From assembly GCA_933228895.1 (NCBI GenBank), contig OW121849.1, forward strand, positions 41,696,354-41,760,353: 64,000 nt of DNA. The letters run 5' to 3'. The notes below the pieces were generated by a model that had not been told where the DNA came from, made no database searches, and saw only the letters and a list, made by a program, of their open reading frames with translations. Made by a program: the position numbers and the translations under genes. Below, piece by piece: positions 11,401-23,400 of this stretch. Positions within the stretch are counted from its first letter, which is position 1. Each line of letters starts with the position of its first letter. The DNA comes from Platycnemis pennipes. Its lineage: Eukaryota > Arthropoda > Insecta > Odonata > Platycnemididae.

Positions 11401-14400
11401 TGTGTCCACATTCTCTTGCTGCAATTTTTTTATTTTATTTATTTTTATTTAAAAAAATTGTTTTTCTTAAAAACGCCAATCCTAAAAATTTTTATTTTTT
11501 TACTGTTTATCGGCACCATAGAGTACTACAATCCCTGAAAAGGAGAACTTCCACTTTTCAGTTTAACAGGTTTTATAAACAATTCAAAAAATTTCCAAAC
11601 ATTAAGCCAGTTTCCATTACCACATTCTCAGATATTGGTCACATAAAATCAAAATCTCTAGTCTTACTTGACATTTTTTTCTTCTTAAATATGGGTAACA
11701 GACACAAGTTTCAAACATCAATAGCTTTCAAAATATATGTGCAGGTTAAAAAATGTACAGGTTCCGAAGCATACTTCTGTGCACTCTGCTTAGAACTGAA
11801 TTTAGCAATTTAATGAAGTAAAAATTTGTTTAACCGCATCACTATCTTCCTGTGATATTAAGTGATGTCTTCCTGTTGAACCATTAGGAACTGGGGCACC
11901 CAAAATTTTCAAAACATCGCGAATTGGAAGTGAGCACTGGTGGTGGTGTTGCTGTCTTTCATCTGGGAATCTATATCCAGCAGCCGGTCCATGTGGCAGC
12001 ATAAAGTTAACAATGATTTCACTTAACTCACAACTAATATCTATAATCTCTGCAATCCACCAGTCACAGTCATACACACAGGCCACAAACATTCCTTTTT
12101 GTAGTTCGTGAATTTGAATATTCTCTTGGCATTTATGAGATCTTGGTTGGACAAATGAAATTTCTTCTTTCTTGCTCTTTAAAGTTCGTGCAATATAAGT
12201 TCGCCCATCAATTTGAGTCCAGACATGTGTCTTCTGAATTCCTTTCACAGGGGTAGTTTGATTCGACCATTCTTTCATTTTCTGCTGGCAGAATTCTTCA
12301 ACTTCCTCTTTGGGCAACAGGATCAGATTTATTGATGTGTGTGACTGCACCACTCTTGTAAACTCCTTGGCATTCTGAATTGCAGCTGTACTTGGGCTGG
12401 AAAGATTATGTTCTGTTGTATGGTGCTTCAGCAGGCCTCCTACACCATCACAGGGCCCCTTACCATGTCCAGTAGCACTGTATACCCACTCCATTGGAAC
12501 AAGAGACTTTGCAAGTTAAAATAGTTGGTAACTGTTTTTGAAGTGACTAGGGGCACCATCAGAAATAATTATGATCTTTTCTACCTGTGATTGCAGTGGT
12601 TGAATAATTTTGTGTGTTGCCAACAATGCATGTGCTGAGTCATGTCATCTGTCATCACTTATAACTGCAACACTTGTGGTCTTGTTCTGAAAATATGTCA
12701 CTCCTGTAAAAATTGAAACTTGGTCATTACTCCAGTGATATCCTTGAACTTCTTGTGGTAGAACCACAGACCAGTTCTCAGCAAAATCACAGTGAAGCAC
12801 TAAACATGCAGCCTCTACCCATCCCTTCACTTCTGCAATGTGTTCTTGTTGCAATTTCTTCAGATGTTGGTGTGTTACTGCTTTCACTGTCCACCTCCCA
12901 AGTTTGTCTAAGAAGGTATCAATGGCAACAGTTTTCTTAATGAGTTTATTTTCTTCCCATGTTGCATATGTAACTTCAGAAGAGTTATCTGCTACACTAT
13001 CCAGACCAAGTGTCTGTAAGTCGAGTCCCCCCTTTCCAGGGCAGTCACCACAGTCCTGAAACAAACATATCTCTCGTTCTATGTCACAGACCACTAACGA
13101 CTTCACATGTCCAACCAAGGTGTCATCATATGTCATATCTTCAAGTAAGTTCTTCAAAGCTACCACACAGTTTAAAATTTGCACAGTACAAACATAAACA
13201 GACATCTCTAGGTGGATGTGGAACAACCCACTTAGGTCGTAATGCATAAAATTTTGATCTTCCAATATGCAATGTTGAATGTTCCTTCTTATATATGGTG
13301 AAAGTTTCTTTAATGCTGCGGGTCATGTATCTTTTCACTTTCACCACTTTTTCTCCTGCAACTGTCATAGTAATAATGTCTTTTTTGTTGGCACTCTGGC
13401 GAGAATAGTCCCACTTATCTTCCAGATAAAATGACTGTGCAATTTGAACATTTGCTTCATTCACAGGATGACCATAAAATGGATCTGGTTTTCCAAAAAC
13501 TCCTTTTGCTGACCTCAAATTTCTTGTCTTGTCCACCATGTATTTTGATGCAGATGGAATGTGGTGCAACATTTGGTTCTTTGTAAAGGATACTGGGATA
13601 ATTGTTAGAACTTGAACCTTATCATTGTAGGATGCACATGATTCAACAGCTGAACTGATGTTTGATAAAAACTCTTGGCAGGTTGCACAAGCTCCTATTG
13701 GTTCATTTTCTTCTGAAGTTGAAATTTCTACTTTGAAGAGTTTGGTCAGTTTTGTTCTGGTATGCTCATCCACTGCTCCAGAAATTTCTCTGTTTTTTTG
13801 ATGCATACATCTCATGAATTGACTTCACTGACCATGGTTTCTTAACAGGACTAACACCAACCTCTGTAGCTGACTGATTCAGGATATGTAGTTCTTCCTC
13901 TGCAGTTACAAAATCTGCATCACACACAACATGGGGGGCTTCTTGTTCACTTATTGTCATGTTTGATATTGTGTTAAAGCATTTAGAGCACAAAAAGTCA
14001 TTACTGGAAACATTTTCACTTTGAAACAGAGTCTTAAAATGAGCACTCTTATTTCCAACCTGAAGTCTTTTTGCTAGTCTTATATATCACTCTTTTATGG
14101 ATATGAAAATAATCAGCACACTTCACTCTCCTATGGCCCCAGTCAGAAGACATTTCAAATAGTCTTTTCCACAAACACCACAACCCAGTCAGTCAGCAGA
14201 ATTCTCAAAAACCTTCACAGGTACTGTTAACAAAAAAATTTTTTTAACTACTCTCTTTGTTTGACTGTTGACAAGTGAACTGTCAGTTCATGTGTCCTCC
14301 CTTTTATATGCTAGGTCAAACATTTAGAATTTTCTGGTTAGTTTCAGATTGTTCTAGAAAGTTCTGTTACATTCTTTAATTATGTGGAAGGTTCCACATT

Positions 14401-17400
14401 GTCCTCAGAGGTTTTCAGAAGTTATCTGGAAGCTTCCACATTGTTCTAGAGTATTTTGTTACATTCTGGAATTATTTGCAAGTTTGTAGATTGTTGAAGT
14501 GTGTTCTATTATGATCTGAAATTATCTGGAAGCTTCCAAATTGTTCTAGAAGGATCCGTTACGTTTTGGAATCATCTAGAATCTTCCACATTATTCCAGA
14601 AGATCATTAATGATTTGGAAGGTTATTAATAAAGAAAATCTAAAAAAATTATCAACATTTAACTAGTTCCTAACTTTGTTTTATTTGTTGTTTTTTGTTA
14701 ATCACAAACAGTACAAATTTTTTGAGATTGGTGTTTTAAAATAACAAAATTATAAAAACTTGCAATCAAGAAATTCACCATGGAAGGTAAAAAATTACAT
14801 TAATTTATAAAACCTGTTAAACTGAAAAGTGGAAGTTCTTCTTTTCAGGGATTGTAGTACTCTATGGTACTTACAAACAGTAAAAAAATAAATTTTTTTA
14901 GGATTGGCGTTTTTAAGAAAAACAATTTTTTTAAATAAAAATAAATAAAATAAAAAAATTGCAGCAAGAGAATGTGGACACACATTTTCAAATCAAGGAT
15001 ATCATTTTAATCACAAAATTGTTATCTTTCATATAAAACAAAAAGGAGCAAAATATCTTGAACCATTCCTGAGATATGAGCATTTTAGTATTTTGTCAAA
15101 AATCGCATTTGAAAAATAGCGCTCGCGGGCCCATGTTCGGTGGACTGTATCTCGGGCCAAAAATTTTTTTGGGCAAAACTAAAATATACATATTACTTAC
15201 TTTGTCCTGAAGTTTGACATATGTTAAATTCAATAACATCTGAGACTATGAAGGTAAGGCCCCTGCCTGAATCGATATGGACTGGGCCAACTGATAAATC
15301 AAAATTGTATCCCCTTTATTACTAGCCTTTACGCTTTCCCTTGGTTGGTCTTAATTCTCATGATCAGTATATTCACGTTCTTTGCGACATTTCGCGGAAG
15401 CCATTTGGAATAACGTATCGCATTTGTTTCAGCAGACGAAAAGGGACCGTGGAAGTGGCGGAAGGGATCCTGCCTTGGAGGGTGTTTTCTTTCATCTGAT
15501 GTAATGTCCACACCAAAAAACAATCTCTGCTTTACCATGTGTAACAATTTCATTGGAATAGAGGTTGCATCACAATAAGTTCTTTGTAAAGATTTCGTTA
15601 GGCCCTCGACATACTATAGTAATTTTTTTGGGGGTTATGCACAACAGTAGAATAATGCAAAGGACTGAAAAAATGGGTCTAATGAAGAGCCCTCACATAC
15701 CAACAAATGTGTTAAGTATTAATTCATATAATTGCTCAATAATGGCAGCCAAATATAGAAAGGAATATAGACGTATTGAAAGTCAATAAACTAAGAGCGC
15801 TACTCCTTTGGCACCGCATTCATCACATATACATCCAAGCAATTACAAGTATAGGTAACAAATAATAATTTGCTTACTTCAATAATCTCATAAATTGTAA
15901 AATTAACTCATGAAAATTTTCAACATTGATAAATAGAGAATGAAAGAAAATATGAAAACAAATTTAGGAGAGACCATTAAGTAGCTTGCCGTTTTTCCCT
16001 TCCGACACAAGTGTTTTGCGCTTTGGGGCCATTGTGTTTTTGTCATTGGAAATGCTCTCAACTCACACACATGCGAGTGTGCTCTAAACCTCCCGGGAAA
16101 CAAAAGGAGATCAAATACATATTCGTAACTGCTAATGCTGCAGTATTTCCACCAATATTAACAATAAATTAATCGGATGGTGATTTATACTGTGCAGTTG
16201 ATACGTTCATATTAACACCATATTAATTGCATTGCAAACAGATCAGAAGCTATGGCAGATGTCAGCCACTTTTGGTGTTTCTTTGCCGGTGACGGAAACT
16301 CTCGCAATGGCAGGGGCCAACACCAAAGGGTCTCGTAAAAACCGTATTGTTTTATATGGTAATCATAGGGTCGATTGACGGTGCCCCTGCAACCTCTCGT
16401 AATGGCAGGGGTCTTGCAATAGGCCATGCTCGTACTACCGCGGTTCCACTGTATGCGTTACACCACAATATCATGGAGCCAGAAGCCCACTCAAATCAAG
16501 GAAAGCCTAATTAAGGGCGTCGAATGCTCTGCAAGGAAGAGGGCATTCATATCTCTTTCCTACCCACTGCCCCAAAGATGCTTAACCTTCAAACATGCCT
16601 CAACCCACTACCTCAAGACGGGTATTCAAAATCTGAAGCTGAGAGCCATAGGGGAGTCTCCTCCTGGTTGAACAGCTCGTGAGTTGGAGAAAACTCTCAG
16701 ATTCACAAATGTATGAATACCCCAGGAAAAAAAAATCGAAAATAAACTCTACTTGTCAAAAACAAATTCCTACCTGAGCCAGGGTTCAGCCAGGCCAGAA
16801 TTGTAAGTAATGTAATAATTATGAGAGCTATTTCCAAAACATATTGTTCTTCTCTTGACTTGAATTTACTCATTTATAACCACACCAGATCAATACCCCA
16901 CTATGTCTCCACCCCTGTGACATATTTGTGTCAGATGTGGGGTAGGGTGGTTGGCTGCGAACATCGTAAATGTTAATGGGGAAATTTAATATTCTAGAGG
17001 GAATAATGACCTATGGAAGTTTTGGAGATTGATTATCCATGCTAAGCTGATTTTAGTAAATTTTAATGCCAACCATAGACCATGAGGAGTATCGATCTAA
17101 ATTAGTTAATATTTTCCTGAGTTTCTTGTCCTTTTCATATCTTTGCTAAATCTCTGTCGGCGAGATGGACTGGTTAAGTCACCTGAATACCGGGTGCAGA
17201 ATTCCACACCGATTTCCCCTGAGTTTTTCATGACTTTTTCCTCTTTTCCAAATTCCCAGACTTCCCTGATTTCCAGATTTTCCCTGACCTCTGGGCACCC
17301 TGACTATATTCCCAAGGTCCTCAATTAAACTTTTACAATGAAGAAACTTTATCAAAGTTAACAGTAAATTAATACAGAGCCATCATGTAATCATGCTATT

Positions 17401-20400
17401 TGTTTGTATCATTAATTTTTTAAATCATTAATCCCAACTATGGTACAGACATACTACCTTATTACTCTTCCTGCTCATAGATCATGTTTTTGAACAGGGT
17501 CAAACTAAGATCAGTATGATGGATAATAGAATACACTTCTAAAATTTGTCAAATTAACAGTGGAAAGTGCACAAACACAAAAAATGCACATTATTTACTT
17601 AAAAGTGATAAAATATACTCCAGCTTTAAACCATTGGAATTCCATAAATATCCTCAGGAAGATTGTCTAAAACCAATGCAAATAGTCTGGGCATTACAAC
17701 GCCATTATTTATGTCAAAAAGCAGAAATCTCTATAAGAGGCCATAGAAAATGTGTTTTGGGCTGTGGAGACTGGAACTAATCCTTCCCAAGAATCCCCAT
17801 TCTTCGTCTTCATAGTCACCTATAGGCCTAGCAAGTATTGAACCCTCCTGTACCTTCTAATCTAGGTTAATCGCTGCCTGACAGGCCTGAAAACTATTTT
17901 TCCTCTTTTTATTATAACCAGTGACTCCTTGCACCATACATGTGTTTATATTGGTTAAAAATTAAAAATTGACTACGAAACTCAATGAAGAATTTAATCA
18001 GCATTAGAGGCAAATTCAGCATACAAGTTTGGCTCTGGCTCTTATTGGACAAAACTTACTCTGTGTAATCATGTTTTATTTACCTCCGGTAGAATTTCAA
18101 TGGACACCTCAGACATTAATAAATTAACTAAGACCATGAGATGTAACTGAATTACCCTTAGAACTCTTTCAGGCAAACATATGAAAAAATAAAAACATCT
18201 TGAAATTTTAGGCATGGGATAGAAAGTGCAGATAAAAGAATACTTCAAAAAACATGAATGTAAATGAAAAACTAACAAACTCCTAATTTCTTGTCTAGCA
18301 ATAAAATAACAGTAGCCTTAACCAGTGGTGACATACTTTTCATCATTAGCCTTCAATTATTTCCTATCAGTTAATTATAGATGGTTACCTACACTCCCAG
18401 CAAATATGGATAACAGCTTATAAGATACCATATCAGACATGCAGGATGAAAGTTCCTTGTACTGATTCGAATCATCTCTACAAGCCATGAAAATACTTGG
18501 CAGACATATGATCCAGCAACATTTCTAAGAGTAGAAAGCACAGAGCTACTCCTGGTACTAACAATACTATGAAACCCGCAGATGAAAAACAACATAGCAT
18601 TCATTAAACTCAGATAAAATATATTCGTCAGCATGGCACAGGGGACTCTTAACATGACTTTACTATGATGTAATTTCAAAAGGCTAATTCTATTTTTTTT
18701 ATTAGAAATGGAATTCGGTACATCTTTTCTTATATTTTTTTTATATTAAGCATTTATCAAAAGGTATATGGCAGACATTACCTTAATTTTTTCAATAATT
18801 TCTATTGGCAGTGAATCCCGAATTTTCTGATTGGTCATAAGAGAGGTAGCATGCAGAGATGTTCCATAAGCTCCCTTATTCCCCTTTAATGGTGATGTGG
18901 TAAGAGAAGTTGGTGCAAAATTGACAGGCACAGTGGAAATAGGATTCTTGCTAACAGGTCCTGGCATCTGATTGCTGCCATTTCCTGAGGCTGCACCATT
19001 AACGGCTTCCGAGGCCTCAAACTGCTCAAGAAGACTAGTCAAATCACCTGCTTGCAGAACTAAATGAAAATATCTTAATTAAAATCACAAAAAACAGTAT
19101 TCCATGCTGATAAAAAAGCTCAATTTTACCCTCCAGCGGACACAATTTACTTATACACATAAAGGCAAAAACGTCTTCAGATTATTCACAGAAAAATTTA
19201 CACTTCACTCCAATTCAATGCAACAAAGAATAGGCTCTGGGGGAATGGATATCACAGGAGGAAAGCATCAAAATCAAAGCTCAGAAATTACAGAATTCCA
19301 CTCCATAACTTTATTAGTTGAGAAATGATGACATTAACATTCAGACAATTTCTCCTGTACAATTGAACTTATGCAACATTAAGATTAAACAACACCCACC
19401 AGAATGAAGAAAAAACTGAAAACACAATTTATATGAACATTGTCAATAGAACTGTACATTGGGGAGCAATGAAATCTGATATCCCCTCTCTTTAAGTAGA
19501 AATAAGTTTCTGTAACTGCTTAGGTTGTACCACAAGTTTGAACCCAATTTAATACCACTTAGGATTAAATTAAGACAAGGACACCTATGCCCGACATGGC
19601 ATTCATACCCATGGGCATAGCCTTTGGCAGCAAGACTGGAAGTTCAAGCTTTTTCTCTTAAAGTTTAAGCATTTGTGACATAGGAGGTAGCATACCCCAA
19701 TGCTACTCAAAATTAAGAAGTGACTAACATGTTGATCCATTGGATCCCGCTGCATAGTTCATGGCAATTTTAGCAGTAGAATTAGGCTTTAAAGCCCTCA
19801 ACTGCTAAGATAATATCACTTCATTTAGTATAACTTAATCCTGATACAAGTATAATGATAATGATGTTTATTATCCAAGAGCAGATTACACTGATATAGG
19901 ATTCATCAAAAATACACAGAACATATACATAAACAAAATAATTATACTACACTATCATCATGGAGAAATTCTTCTAAGGAATAATAGAGTTTGTCTAGTA
20001 AAAACCTTATCAACTTTGCTTTAAAGGAGCCATCAGTTTTGCAGTTTTTCAGACTGGTAGGTAATTTGTTAAAGAGGTGCAACCCCAGAGTTTTAGGATC
20101 TCGAAAGGCTGATTTGGTCCTGATGTACTTATGGTGAATGGCATCATGACATGTATAATAATCATGGACATCAAAGTTTTTGGGGATCTCGCTGAAGTTA
20201 TATTTTGCAAACATAAGGACGGAGAGAATATAAACACATGGTAGTGGGAGAATATTTTGATTTTTGAAAATGGGCCGGCATGGGGCATTTATAAGTGCAA
20301 AGACCATTAGGCGTGTAATTTTCTTTTGCAGCCGAAAAAGCTTGAGTGAGACTGGCGAAGGACTGGCGAATAACCTTGTAATGCACCGCTACCGGTAGCT

Positions 20401-23400
20401 GCGATACCAAAAGATTCACCAATATTTTGCTGGCGTAGTTTTGTGCCATTAGATGGTGAAAAAACTATTGCCAGTCCTATTGACATAAGAAGATTCCACA
20501 GCTCTTGAAGAAGCCTTAGGTTTTCGTTTTCCCGCGAGTTGATCCTGCCTTTACTTTTTCTTCAAATTGAACGTATTTAGATGCATAAGTCTCTTCATGT
20601 CTTGCTTATTGTTTTGGGTGGAAACGTGAGCCTTGACTGCGTAAATTGTGTCTGTAAAAGTTACGTAAAAGTCTGATTGCAGTACAAACGCTGAGTTCTT
20701 TAGATTGAATTCTCAACACAACTCCTTCAAAAAGTTATTACATGGCAATCCAGATGGCTCTGAACAAAAGTAACGGACTTAAATTAACGGAATCAAAAGT
20801 TAACGGAAGTAAATAAGACCGTTAATAGTTTTTGGATTTAACTTAAAAGTTAAATCGTTAAGCAATATGTTAACTTCGTTAATTAATGATTAACGGATTA
20901 ATGCTTTTCTGCCCAGCTATGGTAATAGTTCACTTTTTTCAATTGTAGTGTGTAGTGATGGAGATGCAACAAGAATGTTTGTATCATCAGCATACAGGAC
21001 AACCTTTGAATAGTTTGTTTGTAGGATATAAGGGAGATCATTTATAAGTATAAAAAATAATATAGGGCCCAGAATAGATCCCTGAGGAACACCACAGAAG
21101 ACATCTTTCGAGGAGGAGTTGTACTCAGAACCATTAATATTGAAACTAACTCATTGAGATCCATCAGATTAGTAGGATTGAATCCAGTTATTAGGATTGC
21201 CTAGCTTGTCCAGCTTATTTAACAGTAAATGATGATTAACATTATTAAAGGCCTGAGATACGTCAATGAATAAGCCCACAGTGTCTAATTTGTTATCCAG
21301 TGATGCCAGAATAAAATTAATAGCTTCATGCACCGCTGTTGTAGTGGATCCACTTTTTCTAAAGCCATGGTGGCAAGTGGAAATTAGTTTCTGTGAATCA
21401 AGAAATGCTGTGAATCGTACATAGAAAACTTTTTAAAATATTTTGGCAAACTGCGATTGAAGGGAAATTGGGCGATTATTGCGCAAATCATTGGAATTGC
21501 CCTCTCTTTTTTAAAGAGGATAACTTTGGATTCTTTAAGCACCCTTGGAAAGCTACCTAATCGAAGGGATTCATAGACTAGGCACAACAATGGGGACCAA
21601 AATATAAGAATGGGAAGCTGCTATGATTCTTCCAGGAGTGCCATCAATACCGGAACTGCGATTAGTGCCCAAACCCAGTACATATTATGACTTGGAGTTC
21701 GGAGGCTGAACAAGGAGTAAGAAAAAAAGAGCACGGGTTGTGTTGAATGGTTAAAAGAGAATCATTAGATGAAGCAGTCAATGGAGTTGGCCCGATGATG
21801 ATTAACTCCCATGCCTGAGTTAGCATTTGAACTAATGAACGTTGGGTTGTAAGACTGACATTACTGACCAGACAACTGCAGCCAGCTCAAGGCAACCGGT
21901 AGGCCCAAAAGTGAAATGTAATTATTGCTACAATAAATTAATGATTCAATGGTATGCTCCATAATAACAGACAGTTAAAATACCCTAAAAATCATTTTGA
22001 AAAATGCAACAATGCAGTCCATGGTTAAAGTAGATGGATGGGCATTTTAAAGGCAACCAAAATAGCATTCAGATTTACCCTCGACCCAAAGAACAAACGC
22101 CAATTTTGGGATGGAATTTTAATTGAAAAAGTGCACGTCATAAGCTGAGAAATACAGCGTTTCACGGTCATCTTAATGAAATTACTAATGATCAGATTCG
22201 GACCTCACTTTCAAAAATGTAGCATATTCATTATGAAAAGTGGTCTGTTAATGAGATCTTGCCTGATTTTTCATCAAAGTAGAACTTATACAGATGACCA
22301 ATTTTGTCATAAGAAAACTACAGCAAGAAAACAAAGCGCTTGTCAATGACAATAATGTGCTATGCTCAAGAAAACTTCACACAATGCTCCCCACTGCATC
22401 AAAAAATAAACAAGAACATTCTTAAAAAAACTGATGTTCTTGTCAAATGGTATCAATATCACCTAGAGAGGATGACACCATATCCAATACCTTGGACATT
22501 GACACCTTGTATCAATATGTCTAGTTAATAATTTTTGCACTGAGAATTCTACGGATACAACCTTCAGTATTTAATACTCAAGCCAACAAACCACCAGCCA
22601 CACAAAACTCTCATATGACTTAATAAAAAGGGGGAGATTGAAGGAGGTCACCTGAAGAAGACCTCCAAAGTTAAAATCTGGAAGTGAAAGAATATACCAA
22701 TGTGGGAAAACCATGTTTCTTCCCTTCACCCTTTCCCTTCATGTCATATTCATGATGACGATTTGAAGCAAATTAATACTATTTTTACACTATATTATAG
22801 AAAGTCCAAACATGGCACCTGTCCATTAAAACTACGGTTGAATTTTAATACTGTAGTATGAAAACATTACTCAGCCATTTCTTTCATCAAATGAACACCA
22901 TTGCCTTACTTCATGATAATCAATTTAACTCAAGAAATTGAAGCTTGAATAATGAAACTGTTTTATTCCTCAGCTGATTTTAAAACTTGATATAATTTAT
23001 TAAAATAATTATCAAAAACTTGGGCATGGTGATTGGGTACTGAATTTTTTTTAGTTATGTTATTAAACTGGCCATTTACATGATATGTACCAACTTATTT
23101 TGAATTTGTGTGATAAAAACAGGAGCCAAATTACCTTTGAATTGTATATATTTATTAAATAATAATTGAATGGATTCATGTCTCACCTGGAACGGGCCCC
23201 GAAACAGTTTCCACATCCACACAGTCCTCCTCTATTTCAATGCTTGACTCAGATGGCGACCCTCTCCCAGATTCAGGCTCAACTTTGACTGCATTTATTT
23301 TTGATGTATTATCCTCATCTTCACAATCACCAAAAAGGAAATCTGGCTGTTCTGGTACGAAGAGCAAACCATCATCCGAAAATGACGGTATTTTAACTTC

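Larger units (their letters stand above)
11086..15288. mobile_element. nested DNA transposon with about 480-bp terminal inverted repeats and 4-bp target duplication (Sola-like?)
   Basis: GGCCCAGTCCATATCGATTCAGGC at the left is matched in reverse at the right end, and similarity extends inward for about 480 bases on each side. AACT flanks both ends (11082-11085 and 15289-15292). It encodes a broken transposase on the minus strand. Sola elements make 4-bp duplications, and I associate the SDG/HGKG protein family with such arthropod elements, but this assignment is tentative. Confidence 0.75.
9271..17302. mobile_element. 8-kb terminal-repeat DNA transposon (hAT-like protein remnant), containing a nested transposon
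   Basis: The left end CAGGGTGCCCAGCAG and the reverse-complemented right end CAGGGTGCCCAGAGG match for 12 bases, with CCCTGA/CTTTTCC subterminal repeats at both ends. ACTAT occurs on both flanks (9266-9270 and 17303-17307), a 5-bp duplication; hAT elements make 8 bp, so the superfamily is uncertain. The interior contains a decayed minus-strand transposase-like region (9.6-10.9 kb) and the nested element at 11.1-15.3 kb. All of it lies inside srl intron 5. Confidence 0.6.

Noticed and set aside
11400..11813. Plus-strand 137-codon frame
   Set aside because: Its first part lies in the long terminal repeat and is duplicated in reverse at 14983-14795. No protein family features.
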